Shown: piece after piece, positions 1-11,729 of the stretch
Position numbering within the stretch: the first letter of the stretch is position 1
How the letters are laid out: the number at the start of each line of letters is the position of its first letter
NCBI GenBank assembly: GCA_963989385.1
Contig: OZ022508.1
Location: forward strand, 35,672,166-35,736,165
Source of the DNA: Ctena decussata
Taxonomy: Eukaryota; Mollusca; Bivalvia; Lucinida; Lucinidae
Reading direction: 5' to 3'
DNA length: 64,000 bases
Made by a program: the position numbers and the translations under genes
The notes under the pieces: model-generated
What the model was told of the DNA's origin: nothing
Seen by the model: only the letters and a program-made list of their open reading frames with translations
Databases searched by the model: none

Positions 1-1139
1 GATTTGGATAAACTTGGCAAAAGACTACTAGGCAATGCTACATGCCAAATTTCAAACATCTGAGCCTTGCGGTTCTGAGGTAGAAGATTTTTTAATATTT
101 TTCTATGTATTTCTATGGTTCAAACTTGGGACTCCCTACCCCGGGGCCATTTTGGACCCTGGGGCCACCATTTGAACAAACATGGTAGAGGACCACTAGG
201 CAATGCTACATACTGAATTTCAAGCATCTGAGCCAAGCAGTTCTGGAGTAGAAGATTTTTTAAGCATTTTTTTTAGCTTCGAACCCAAGTCCCCCCGCCC
301 AAGGGCCATTTGGGACCCTGGGGCCACCATTTGAACAAACTTGGTAGAGGACCACTAGGCAATGTAACATACCAAATTTCAAGCATCTGAGCCAAGCAGC
401 TCTGGAGTAGAAGATTTTTAAGTATTTTTTAGTTTGGAACCCAAGACCGCCTGCCCCAGGGCCATTTTGGACCCTGGGGCCACCATTAGAACAAACTTGG
501 TAGAGGACCACTAGGCAATGTAACATACCAAATTTCAAGCATCTGAGCAAAGCAGTTCTGGAGAAGAAGATTTTTTAAGTATTTTCCAGTTTCGAACCCA
601 AGACCCCCTGCCCCAGGGCCATTCGGACCCTGGGGCCACCATTTGAACAAACTTGGTAGAGGACCACTATTCAATGCTACATACCAAATTTCAATTATCT
701 GAGCCAAGCAGTTCTGGAGAAGAAGATCTTTAAGTATTTTTTAGATTCAAACCCAAGACCCCCTGCCCCAGGGCCATTTTGGACCCTGGGGCCACCATTT
801 GAACAAACTTGGTAGAGGACCACTAGGCAATGCTACATACCAAATTTCAAGCATCTGAGCAAAGCAGTTCTGGAGAAGATTTTTAAGTATTTTTGTTTCG
901 AATCCAAGACCCCCTGCCCCAGGGCCATTTCTGCCCCAGGGCCATTTTGGACCCTGGGGCCACCATTTGAACAAACTTGGTAGAGGACCACTAGACAATG
1001 CTTCATACCAAATATCAAAGCCCTAGGCCTAGCGGTTTCAGAGAAGATAACATTTAAAGCAAATTGTTGACGACACACGACGGACACTGGGTGATCACAA
1101 TAGCTCACCCTGCGCCTATTGCTCAGGTGAGCTAAAAAG
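1..1139 (+). mobile_element. Tandem-core element with terminal hairpin (truncated by window start)
   Basis: Seven copies of a 156-168 bp unit (marker GGTAGAGGACCACTAGGCAA at about 184, 343, 499, 655, 811 and 979, with a diverged copy near 25). The right end is a hairpin TAGCTCACC..GGTGAGCTA followed by AAAAG (1101-1139). The same end structure closes the elements at 6.1-8.2, 9.7-11.5, 25.1-27.1, 29.4-30.5 and 50.6-52.6 kb. Small ORFs here are by-products of the repeat and are not genes. Confidence 0.8.
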
Positions 1140-1825
1140 CTCCACAGAATGTGACAATATACACTTGTTAACTTTATCAGTTATTGAAATGTTCAGTAAA
1201 GAGGCAGATATAATGTCAGTATAAAAGTTTCACAATCATTAATGTTACAACTGTTCTTTTCTGATAGTGTGCTATGTATTTGCACAGTTTCAAAACAAAA
1301 TCTTAGAGGATTGCAGCTAGGGAGGAGACTCCAAACCATTATCAAAAATATGAAAGGGACATAATTCTGTCAAAACCAATAGTAGGTTAATGGTTTTGTT
1401 TCCCTGCTCATTATCTGATGATGCTTTATTATAGACTGAGCTTTATATATGTACAAAGTTTCATGAAGAAATCGTAAACAAGAAGACTGAAAATAGGCTA
1501 GCAGTTCCTTTTTCTTTGCACATTGTCTAATAGTGCTCTTTATATTTATACACAGTCTTATACAGTTTTAGAAATGTGGAGCTGACATGAAACTTAGCCA
1601 TTAACTCAGACCTCTGAATGTTATCTTGAACTTTTAATCTGACATTGTTAACATAGGAGTTCTGCATATATGTCTTGAGAAGATACAGGGTGGACACAAA
1701 AAATAAACAAACAAATGAATGGATGGACTGAAGATGGACAGATAAACACCAAAACAGTCTGCATATAAGACGTACAGCTCACCTGACTCACACTTGTTCA
1801 TCAGACAACAAACTTTAACCAAAGC
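1140..1825. other. AT-rich intergenic sequence, nothing recognised
   Basis: No ORF with coding character, no RNA gene and no repeat shared with the rest of the window. Confidence 0.5.
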
Positions 1826-2036
1826 TTACCATATTTATTCGACTTATTAAACCACATTTTCCATCACTAGAATGACCCCAAATATTTAAATCAGTTTTAT
1901 GAAATCTGCCTTGAGATGGGTTTTCCTGATCTTTCCTTTTAAAACAGTCTCAAAAATCTAGATGCATCTTGTAGATGCATCTAGATTTTGAGAGTGTTTT
2001 GGAAGGAAAAAAAATTAAAACTGAAGAAATATGGTA
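1826..2036. mobile_element. Foldback MITE, TACCATATTTATTC family
   Basis: Ends TTACCATATTTATTCGAC and ..GAAGAAATATGGTAA are inverted. The centre is a palindrome around CTAGATGCATCTTGTAGATG (1952-1990). Related copies at 3271, 8940, 13898, 14527, 38240, 40385 and 60143. Confidence 0.7.
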
Positions 2037-2248
2037 AAACCAGGTGGGATGCCATCCCCATAGGAAATGCTATAACCCTAACAGGCAAGCTATAAATAAC
2101 AAACAACGTATCTGCTGAATTTCCTCTATTTCATTCACGACCATGTATACAATTATTAAAATCAACCAAGTATATGATACTTTCAAACAACCCATATATA
2201 CACATTTAAAATGCTCCATAATGAACCTACAGTTATCACCTTCACTCT

Positions 2249-2709
2249 TTAGGTGAATGGGGACAATTTAACCCATTGCATTTTGGGTATTTTTTGTCGT
2301 CTGCTGAAATTGTCGTCTGCATCAAAAATCAAGAATATTTTGACAATATTGGTCTAACCAACTCTTGTAGTAATGATGTATAGGCAGCAAACAGTTTGGA
2401 TCTCAGAGCAGGCCACACGTTTGTGTGGCCTGATCTGGATCCAAACTGTTTGCCCAGATACCCCAAAAGGGGTATCCCGAATGGAATGGGTTAAGGTGAT
2501 GCAACTCTGCCAATTTCATTTTTGCCTCCCTTTTCTATGAGGGTCTACTCGTAAAGGAAAGAATTTGCTCAAAGGGAGCATATTCTTTCCTTTAAGAGTA
2601 GACCCATTTTGGAAAGGCTTCATTGCCAAGGGAAGTAAACAGGAAGTCACAAAAGTTGTCCACCTTGTAAAAATAGCAGAAAAAATGGAGGTGTATCCAT
2701 ACACCTTAA
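2249..2709. mobile_element. Foldback MITE, AAGGTGAATGGGTACA family, interrupted
   Basis: The end AGGTGAATGGGGACA is inverted at the far end as ..CCATACACCTTAA. Internal signature GCAACTCTGCCA..TTTTTGCCTCCCTT and a hairpin of GGGTCTACTC / GAGTAGACCC. A piggyBac-like MITE (2272-2490) sits inside it. Other copies at 8221, 12836, 15073, 32658, 38558 and 63676, with pieces at 27113 and 53370. Confidence 0.65.
2272..2490. mobile_element. piggyBac-like MITE with TTAA target sites
   Basis: TTAA|CCCATTGCATT...GGAATGGG|TTAA. The centre is a foldback GGCCACACGTTTGTGTGGCC flanked by inverted AACAGTTTGGAT. TTAA duplication with CCC ends is diagnostic of the piggyBac superfamily; there is no transposase. 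Same family at 12997, 32888 and 43330 (reversed). Confidence 0.75.
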
Positions 2710-3270
2710 ACATATACTCCCTCGCTGTTTCACCGTTTTCAAATACAATCTTTTTTACTGAATTTCTTTTGACATAACATATTCATATCTAAATCCTGGG
2801 TGAAAGTTTCTAAAAATGTTTTGATTTCAAGACATTTAGGAATTTAAAAGATCACTTCAAAATTTATATATGCAAATTAGCCAAATCATGAGCCAGTAAG
2901 AAAATCATTAAACAGGTATTGTTATCACATGATGATACCCAGGTAATTTTCTCATTTGTGCACGTGATTTTACGTCAATCAATTTCATATGGTGGACCAA
3001 TCATGAACCGGGATTCTTCCAGATTTGTTATGTTTTGTTGTATGTTGTTAGTAATTATGCCTTAAACTAATGGCTAACAGTCAATTTAAACTATTTCAGA
3101 GCCGTCATGTAACTACTTCTAAAATCATTTTTTGATAGTTTAGCAAGGGAGTAGATCTTTGAACAGATGACATCATATTTGCCCTACATGTTTGATTTCA
3201 GCCACTTTTATAGCCAAAATTTCTATCATCAAATTTGGAAAAGGCTTTTGGCTCACATAAGCTATTTTAT
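2710..3270. other. Intergenic, nothing recognised
   Basis: AT-rich, stops in all frames, and no repeat shared elsewhere in the window. Confidence 0.5.
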
Positions 3271-3489
3271 ATACCATATTTATTAGGATATAAGATGAGA
3301 GGTGAGGGGTTCCTGTTCCTAAACAAGCCAAAATATCTAAATTCATCTAAATCAAGGTTTTGGGGATTATTTTGGAACGGGCAAAAAACCTTATAGCAGA
3401 GTAAACATGACTGATGTAAATAGCTGTTGAGGTCATTTTTGCAAGGACAAACCCAAAAACCCAATCTAATAGCAAAATAAATAAGGTAA
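3271..3489. mobile_element. Foldback MITE, TACCATATTTATT family
   Basis: ATACCATATTTATTAGGATA at the left and AATAAATAAGGTAAC at the right are inverted. Diverged copy of the 1826 element. Confidence 0.6.
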
Positions 3490-3854
3490 CTGCTATCAAA
3501 TAGTACAGACTCAAGATAAATCTTAATTATTTTAAGTAACTAAACTACACTATTATATATTATACATTTGTTTATAATAAAATTTTATCGACTGACTGAT
3601 AATAATATTTTCACCGGTAACTGTTACACTTTTAACGGAAAATCAAATTATTTGAAAATGACTACGTTTGAGACTATCACCCTTTTCCACTGTATGAATT
3701 TCAAGCAGCATCCCACTTATGATACGAGCGGAGCATGGCATGCACTGTTTACCCTAGCAGATACCATTAATGTCAAAGACCTGTTACCATAGCAGCTTTG
3801 GAACTACATTACTAACTGTTGTGCTGAGTACCTCGGCAGAATCAAGTCTCAATG

Positions 3855-4073
3855 ATATGACAGGACAAAACCAACAAAGTGGCATGTGCGCCCAGCAAAG
3901 GCTCAGATCAGCCTGGGCATCTGCCGAGTCTGATCAGAGTCTTTGCTGTCCACATGGAGCTAGCTAAGACTCTTAGCTACCCTTTAAGCCCACAGTGAAG
4001 GCTCTGATCAGACTGATCTGCGTAGGCACTAGGCACACATGCCACTTTGTTGGTTTTGTCTTGTCGCAGCTCA
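3855..4073. mobile_element. Long-TIR foldback MITE (AAACCAACAAAGTGGCATG family), copy 1
   Basis: Left AACCAACAAAGTGGCATGTG and right CACATGCCACTTTGTTGG are inverted. Inner arms carry CAGATCAGCCTGGGCATC / CTGATCAGAG. About 220-290 bp in all copies. A second copy follows at 4200, only 126 bp away. No coding capacity. Confidence 0.8.
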
Positions 4074-4199
4074 TATCACTTTGACATCAGTATGAACACA
4101 TAGTTGCTATGGTAACTGAGCCTTAACATCATCCATGTCTGCAAGGACATACAGTGTATGCCATGTTCTGCCAATTTTTCAATAACATTACAAACTGAA

Positions 4200-4439
4200 A
4201 TGAGCCTCAACATGACAAAACCAACAAAGTGGCATATTCGCCCAGCGAAGTCTCAGATCAACCTGAGCATCTGCCTTGTCTGATCAGAGTTGTCACTGTC
4301 AGCAAGGAGCTAGCTTTGACCCTTGTCTACTATTCATGTGCTCAGTGAAGTGTTTGAGCAGAGTGGAAAGATGCTCAGGCAGATCTGAGTCTTCGCTGGT
4401 GCACATGCCACTATGTTGGTTTTGTCCTGTCGCGCTCAA
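4200..4439. mobile_element. Long-TIR foldback MITE, copy 2
   Basis: Same family as 3855, bounded by GAGCCTCAACATGACAAAAC and TTTTGTCCTGTCGCGCTC. Confidence 0.8.
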
Positions 4440-4761
4440 ATTATTTCAACAGAAACTTCAGATTTTCTCAAACAAGTAATTATTCTCAAGCCATTTAATT
4501 CCATGTTTTTGTGCTGTATATTTTGTACTCTGATTTGCATCCATTGCATATTTCTTGACTCCTCACTAAAACCATTTCATCAATATCAAGAACAATACAT
4601 TTTCAATTAAAATAATGTCAACTTTTAAAAGCAATTAAATAACACTTAAAAAGGTCATGATAAACAATTACATTCATGATCATTTCAAGTGAAATTTATG
4701 AAACTTGCAAAAGGTTTGTTCCATAAGTTTCATATGAAATGACCAGGCATGTAAGATAGTA

Positions 4762-4922
4762 CAGTAGAACTTCATTGGCTCGAACAGGCATGAGACCATG
4801 AAAACTAGTTCCAGCCAAGGGTAGTTCTAGCCATCCAGGGCTAGTTTCTATATTTAGTGACCTCTTGGGACCAAGGAAAGAGTTTACAAGCCATTAGGGT
4901 TCGAGCTATTAAGGTTCTACTG
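4762..4922. mobile_element. pogo/Tigger-like MITE with TA target
   Basis: TA|CAGTAGAACTTCATTGGCTC ... GAGCTATTAAGGTTCTACTG|TA. The CAGT ends with TA duplication fit Tc1/mariner-pogo elements. 161 bp, no transposase. Confidence 0.65.
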
Positions 4923-5103
4923 TATATATATTAAAGTAAACCACTTTCACATTTTAACTGGTGCATTTATAACGCTAACCTCATATTGTAAGTATACAAG
5001 TAAGCCAAGTTTTGTGTCTGTAAAACTAAAGTAAACGAATCACAAAATCAACATCAAAATATGATGTCATACTTTCATATTAATGAACTGAAGAAAAGAC
5101 ATA

Positions 5104-5309
5104 TGAGCCACGACACGACAAAACCAACAAAGTGGCATGTGGGCCCAGTCAAGACTCAGATCAGCCTGGGCATCCGCCCAGTCTGATCAGAGTCTTCACT
5201 GTGCACTGAAAGGTAGCTAATGGCCTAAACTACCACCATGTTGATAGCTAGGGCTCTGATCAGACTGGGCACAAATTCCACATTGTTGGTTTTGTCATGT
5301 CGCTGCTCA
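5104..5309. mobile_element. Long-TIR foldback MITE, copy 3
   Basis: Bounded by GAGCCACGACACGACAAAAC and TTTTGTCATGTCGCTGCTC. Confidence 0.8.
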
Positions 5310-5339
5310 TATCTTGATGTACATTTAAGGTGTGAAGAC

Positions 5340-6000
5340 AAGGCTCCATAATTTTACATTTCCACAAAGGAGAACATGTTTAAACTCAACATTTCATGAT
5401 CATAGCAGTAGACATAACAAACCTTCATACACCACCCTCAAGACATAACCTAAGTTCATGATCATGAAAGTATGCTCAGGACACATCCTGACCTGCATTC
5501 AAATGCCAATCTCAAGATGTAGCCTAAACCTTTTATGACCACGAAACTAGCAATTGACACACCTTATATTCATATGTAACCCAAAAGACTTAGCCTCAGT
5601 TCATGGTCATGAAAGTATGCCATAGACACATCCTGACCTGCATTCCTATGCCAAACTCAAGATGTATCCTCAAAACCAAACTCAAGATTAACCTCAACAT
5701 TTCATGAACATGAAACTACATGTAGAATGGAGACATTTGACATTCATACGCCACCCTCAAGACATAACCACAGTTTCATGGTCATGAAAGTATGCCATTG
5801 ACACATCCTGACCTGCATTCAAATGCCAACCTCAAGATCTAACCTAAACATTTTATGACCATGAAACTAACAACAGACACATCTTACATTCATATGTAAC
5901 CCTCAAGATGTAACCTAAGTTCATGGTCATAAAAGTATGTCCTAGACACATCCTGACCAGCATTCCTATGCCAAACTCAAGATGTATCATCAACAGCTCA
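5340..6000. repeat. Degenerate tandem repeat, units of about 140-180 bp
   Basis: The phrase CATCCTGACCTGCATTC recurs near 5483, 5626, 5803 and 5948 (last copy CCAGCATTC), alternating with TTCATGGTCATGAAAGTATG and CATTCATATGTAACCC. Non-coding. Confidence 0.65.
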
Positions 6001-6068
6001 AGTGGACTCTTCAGCACATGTTGTCACATGCCCAACACAAAAATGGCTCGTCTAAGCTTTAAGGTTAT

Positions 6069-8196
6069 ACAAGAGGCCCAAATGGGCCTGATATCGCTCA
6101 CCTGGCTATTGTGCAAGGGACCATTCTGATACAAAATTGGTCCAATTCCACTGAGATTTTCTCATTTTCACATTTTGCTACTTTTAGTAACATAGGCCAG
6201 CTTGCCTGGTCTTTATATATTTACTTTGGAAACACCTCAATGCAAGAATCACTTTGCCACAAATTTCATCAAAATCCATTCAGGGGTTACTGAGATATTG
6301 CCAGTTTCATGTTTTGTGATATTTTTAGTAACGGCAGATGGCGGCCATCTTGGATTGCCAAAATGCAAAAAATCGAAAAGCCTTCATGCAAGGACCATTT
6401 TGACACAAATTTGGTCCAGTTCCATAGTAATTTTCCAATTTTCACATTTTGCTATTTTAAGTAACAGGCCAACTTGACGTATCTATATTTGTTAATTTTT
6501 GAAACATCTCAAAGCAAGAATCATTTTGCCACAAATTTCATCTAAATCCATTCAGCGGTTACTGAAATATATTCATTTTCATGTTTTGTGCTATATTTAG
6601 TAACGGCAGATGGCGGCCATCTTGGAATGCCAAAATGCAAAAAATCGAAAAAGCTTAATGAAAGGAACATTCTGAAACAAAATTAGCCAAATTCCATTGA
6701 GATTTTCTAATTTTCACATTTTTTCTATTTTTAGTAACAGGGGCCAATATGACTGGTCTACAGTTAGATATTTTTGAAACATCTCAATCCAAGAATCATT
6801 TTGAAACAAATTTCATCAAAATCCATTCAGCGATTACTGAGATATTGTCATTTTCATGTTTTGTGCTATTTTTAGTAACGGCAGATGGTGGCCATCTTGG
6901 AATGTCAAATTGCAATTAATCGAAATGACTTCATGCAAGGAACATTCTGACACAAAATTGGTCCAATTCCATTCAAGGGTTCTTGAGTTATTGTCATTTT
7001 TATGTTTGGGCTATTTTTAGTAACACCAGATGGCAGCCATCTTGAAATGCCAAATTGCGATTTATCGAAATGGCTTCATGCAAGAAACATTCTGACACAA
7101 AATTGGTCCAATTCCATTCAAGGGTTCTTGAGTAATTGTCATTTTTATGTTTGTGCTATTTTTAGTAACACCAGATGGCGGCCATCTTGGAATGCCAAAT
7201 TGCAATTAATCGAAACGGCTTCATGCAAGGAACATTCTGACACAAAATTGATCCAATTCCATTCAAGGGTTCTTGAGTAATTGTCATTTTTATCTTCGTG
7301 CTATTTTTAGTAACGGCCCCCATGGTGGCCATCTAGGATAGTCAACTGGCACAAAATTGAAATACTTCCATTCAAGAACCATTTCTGACCAAATCTGGTC
7401 AGAATTGGTTGCATTTTCTTGAGATATTGACGTATGAGCAAAATCGGTCTTGTAACACTAAGTAGGTCACTGTGACCTAATTCCGCTATAGATTTTTTTT
7501 ATTTTTACAATTTTTAATACCAAGGCCCCACTAATGTTCCATGCAAACTTTCAACCAAATATACCAAATGGTTCTGGAGAAGAAGCTGATTTTGTTGTTT
7601 TTGCTATTTTTAGTAACGGCGGCCATCTTGGATTCTTGACCTGACCCAATTTTACAATTTTGAAACCCTGCAGTCTGGTCATGCTCCATGTGAAATTTGA
7701 GATCCATGGATTCAGTAGTTTTAGAGAAGAAGTTGTTTGAAGTTGTTTAAATAGGTCAATTTTTGACATTGGCATTTGAGCAAAATTACACTGGTAAACA
7801 GAAAGTAGGTCACCGTGACAAAACTCCGCTACAGATTTTTTTCATTTTTACAATTTTGAATACCAAGGTTTCATTGATGTTCCATGCCAAAATTCAGACA
7901 AATATACCCAGTGGTTCTGGAGAAGAAGTTGATTTTATTGTTTTTGCTATTTTTAGTAACGGCGGCCATCTTGGATTTTCAACCTGACCCAATTTTACAA
8001 TTCTGAGACCCTGGAGTCAGGTCATGTTCCATGTGAAATTTGAGAACCATGGGACTAGTAGTTTTACAGAAGAAGATGTTTGTATATTTGTTTTTAGGTG
8101 TTGACGGACAAATAGCGTGACGACGCACGACGCACGCCGGACGCATTGGTATGACAATAGCTCACTATGGCCCTTCGGGCCAGGTGAGCTAAAAAG
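6069..8196 (+). mobile_element. Tandem-core element, full length (2.1 kb)
   Basis: Left end ACAAGAG then hairpin AGGCCCAAATGGGCCT and GCTCACCTG. Right end TAGCTCACTATGGCCC..GGGCCAGGTGAGCTAAAAAG. The body is repeats with ATTTTTAGTAACGGCAGATG and GGCGGCCATCTTGG. An inverted relative is at 50610-52581. No ORF of coding character. Confidence 0.78.
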
Positions 8197-8220
8197 TAAG
8201 CCAGAGATTTGTCCTGACTT

Positions 8221-8440
8221 GATTAAGGTGAGCCGGTACAGTTTCAAGGCGTGCAGTGCTATTTTCAATTTTACCTCCCTTCTCCCAAGATGCAAAATTC
8301 TTTCCTGTCAGAGCAGACCCCATTTTAAAGGGAGGGGCTTCACCATCCAGGGGAAGCAAATAGGAAGTTAAATAAGTTGTTTCCCTTTAAAAAATAAAAT
8401 GGCAGAAAAGCATGGAGGTGTTTGCCTTCAATTTAACTAT
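8221..8440. mobile_element. Foldback MITE, AAGGTGAATGGGTACA family
   Basis: TTAAGGTGAGCCGGTACAG on the left and GAGGTGTTTGCCTTCAATTTA on the right, with GCAGACCCCATTTTAAAGGG inside. Placed 25 bp from the preceding element. Confidence 0.55.
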
Positions 8441-8939
8441 TCCATTGGGCACATGCACAACGCTAATCAACATAGCATTAACATTGATTTAACAATGTAA
8501 TTTTTACCTTGAATCAGCATTGATTAAAAGTTGATCTGACATTGTGTGCTGCAGAGTATAGCATTACAAGACATATTTAAGAGACATTCATAAGTCTGGT
8601 AAAAGGCAGCAACTAAAAGAACACACAAAATGGTAATTTCTACATACAAAATTAATATCTACACTTTTAATTTTACCAACATTTCAAGTATATATCTACA
8701 ATTGGAATTTATAGGAATTCAAATTCATGATACAAGAGTTTAAATTAAAGACAAACAAATAATAATGATTAATCATAATCAATATCATTAACCAATATAA
8801 CTTAACCGAACAAGTACCTGCAACAAAACCTGTCATTAGACAGGACAGCTCACATGCCAGTAAGGTAAAACTTTTCCATAAAAGTTTAACATTTGTGGAA
8901 ACTTGGGATACTGTAATAGCTCTTCCAATGTTGAATTAA
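8441..8939. other. AT-rich intergenic, nothing recognised
   Basis: No coding character, RNA gene or shared repeat seen. Confidence 0.45.
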
Positions 8940-9215
8940 TTTGCTTTTTAAGATAGAGGTTCCCCTCAAGAATGACCCCAAACACCTTAAATCAGTCTTG
9001 AATAATTGTGAAATAAGATGGGTTTCCATAATGTGCTTAAATATCAGGACACCTAAAAACCATTGATTTTCCATATGTTTGTGAACAAATGGAAAATTAA
9101 TGGTTTTAGGTGTCCCAATACTTAAACACATTAGGGTGTTATCTGCCATAACAAGCACAGCAAACTGGATCTGTCTTATAAGACAGATCTAGAATTTTGG
9201 AGGGGAATCCCAATC
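8940..9215. mobile_element. TACCATATTTATTC-family remnant split by another foldback
   Basis: Pieces AGATGGGTTTCC and CTTATAAGACAGATCTAGAATTTTGG belong to the 1826 family. A separate foldback (9030-9135) sits between them. Confidence 0.45.
9030..9135. mobile_element. Small foldback, GGTGTCC / GGACACC family
   Basis: TAATGTGCTTAAATATCAGG and CCCAATACTTAAACACATTA are inverted around ACCATTGATTTTCC / GGAAAATTAATGGT. A second copy is at 41407-41515. Confidence 0.65.
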
Positions 9216-9444
9216 TTACAATCAAATTAATATGGTGCTTTTGTACATGCAGCCTAGAAAAAAATGTTTCGCAACTAGCATCAAGCAAGAAAATAGATTC
9301 ACAACTAATATCATATGAAGTGGTGAGCACATGAAAAAAATTTGTAGTGGAGTATACAGCAGAGTTTCAATGGCTCGAACCCTGAAGGCTCGTTAACCCT
9401 GCCTGGCTAGAACTCATTCCTGGGTCACTAGAGGTCAGTTTATA

Positions 9445-9758
9445 ATACCGTAATCGACCCATTTACCGCACCGTGCGCTTTTTCAAAATTGCAACAAAAA
9501 GATATGGTTAAAATGTATTTAATAACCGCACATTTAGAACAATGAAATGCAGGGTGACTGGAAAGAGGCAACATGGGTAGTACTGGAAATACTTTGTGTT
9601 TATACTTTTCATGAGTTCCCTGTTAATTATTGGGTTTTGTGAGAGTTTCAAAGAACAAGTCGCCCAAGGGCAACGATCGCTCACCTGTCAGTATATGCTC
9701 AATTTATATAAAATTGGTAGTACTACAGTCCCAGTTGCTAGATACCAAGTTTCAAGGC

Positions 9759-9792
<34 letters not shown>

Positions 9793-11614
9793 CAAGGTTT
9801 TTGCCATTATATGGGCATGGTGGCCATCTTGGTCATGTGAGTGGACCGAATATATAAACTTTGTTTCCCGCTTTGCCTGAAGGCTGCATTTGAAATTAAA
9901 TTGAAATCTGCCCAGTAGTTTCAGAGGAGAAGTCCTTTAAAAATGTTGACACATTACAGACAAACCACCTTTAGCCAAGATAACTAGATCCATATATGGG
10001 CATGGGGGCCATCTTGGTCATGTGACCAAGACCCCGGGTATAAACTTTCGTTCCCCCATCCCACTGAGACTCCATATGAAATTTGGCTTCAATCGGCCCA
10101 GTGGTTTCATGACCTTGACCTTTAGTGACATAATATCTTCATCTGGTCATTTAGTCGACCATGTATACCAAGTATTGTACCTAATACTTAAATAGTTTCT
10201 GAGAAATCCACTGTTTAAGCGTTTTCCCATATAAAAGCCTAACGTACCAAAGTTGACCATGCCGTAAATTAGGTCAAGGTCAACGCAAGGTCATGATTTG
10301 TATAAAATATGATGGGCCCGCATGCCCAATGCTACATACTAAGTTTCAAGGTCATAGGTTTTTTTTTGTTCTGGAGAAGAAGTTTTTTGAAGGGTTTTTA
10401 CCATATATGGGCATGGCGGCCATCTTGGTCATGTGACCCAGACCCCGGGTATAAAATTTCGATCCCCTATCCCACTGAGACTCCATATGAAATTTGGCTT
10501 CAATCCGCCCAGTGGTTTCAGAGGAGAAGATGTTTGAAAATCTTGACGACGGACGGTCTGACGGAATGACCTTGACCTTTAGTGACATAATATCTTCATC
10601 TGGTCATTTAGTCGACCATGTATACCAAGTATTGTACCTTGGACTTATATAGTTTCTGAGAAATCCACTGTTTAAGCGTTTTCCCATATAAAAGCCTAAC
10701 GTACCAAAGTTGACCATGCCGTAAATACGGTCAAGGTCAACGCAAGGTCATGATTTGTATATACTTTAATGGGCCCACATGCGATGCTACACACCAAGTT
10801 TCAAGGTCATAGGCCTTTTGGCTCTGGAGAAGAAGATTTTTGAAGGGTTTTTACCATATATGGGCATGGCGGCCATCTTGGTCATGTGACCTGGACCAAA
10901 TATATAAACTTTTGTTCCCCCATCCCACTGAGACTCCATATGAAATTTGGCTTCAATTGGCCTAGTGGTTTCAGAGGAGAAGATGTTTGAAAATCTTGAC
11001 GACGGATGGTCCGACGGAATGACCTTGACCTTTAGTGACATAATATCTTCATCTGGTCATTTAGTCGACCATGTATACCAAGTATTGTACCTTAGACTTA
11101 AATAGTTTCTGAGAAATCCACCGTTTAAGCGTTTTCCCATATAAAAGCCTAACGTACCAAAGTTGACCATGTCATAAATTAGGTCAAGGTCATCACAAGG
11201 TCATGATTTATATAATTATGATGGGCCCACATGCCCGATGCTACATACCAAGTTTCAAGGTCATAGGCCTTTTGGTTCTGGAGAAGAAGATTTTTGAAGG
11301 GATTTTACCATATATGGGCGTGGCGGCCATCTTGGTCATGTGACCTGGACCAAATATATAAACTTTCGTTCCCCCATCCTGTTAATGCTCCATATGAAAT
11401 TTGGCTTCAATCCACCCAGTGGTTTCTGAGAAGAAGATGTTTAAAATTGTGGACGCCGACGACGCCGACGCCGACGGACGACGGACCAAGTCTATACTAT
11501 AAGCTCACCTTGACAGGTGAGCTAAAAAGCAGTGTGCGCTTGTGCAGTGTGTCCGGAAATGGCCTTGGTGTGCGGTTATAGGGGCATGTGCGGTAAATGG
11601 GTCGATTACGGTAT
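9445..11614. mobile_element. Middle layer of a nest: TIR element
   Basis: Perfect 27-bp terminal inverted repeats (9445-9471 and 11588-11614) starting ATACCGTAATCGACCCATTT. About 290 bp of its own sequence remains (GTGCGGTTAT and CCGCACATTTAG near each end); the rest is the inner element. Confidence 0.75.
9652..11529 (+). mobile_element. Inner layer of a nest: tandem-core element
   Basis: Left end AGAACAAG, hairpin CGCCCAAGGGCAACG, TCGCTCACCTG. Right end AGCTCACCTTGACAGGTGAGCTAAAAAG. The core is about three copies of a 455-bp unit (TGACCTTGACCTTTAGTGAC at about 10109, 10567 and 11020), each with a GGTCAAGGTCAACG block and CATGGCGGCCATCTTGG. Confidence 0.78.
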
Positions 11615-11729
11615 ATAGAAAATAACCCTGGATGGCTAAAACAACCTTTGGCTGGAACTAATTTTCATGGTCTCAAACCTGTTTGAGCCATTGAAGATCT
11701 ACTGTACATGTAAGTACTTGTCAGATTGA

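Larger units (their letters stand above)
9357..11704. mobile_element. Outer layer of a nest: pogo-like MITE
   Basis: Left TA|CAGCAGAGTTTCAATGGCTC and right GAGCCATTGAAGATCTACTG|TA match the intact 161-bp element at 4762. The middle is displaced by the element at 9445-11614. Confidence 0.65.

Noticed and set aside
260..1108. Several overlapping minus-strand ORFs with near-identical protein segments (KWWPQGP, GGLGFE)
   Set aside because: They follow the 156-bp tandem repeat; the same peptide recurs because the DNA recurs, and frames shift between units.
6111..7987. ORFs of 60-92 codons in the 6-8 kb element (and 50.8-52.5 kb)
   Set aside because: By-products of the repeated core; not conserved in frame between the two copies and lacking any recognised domain.
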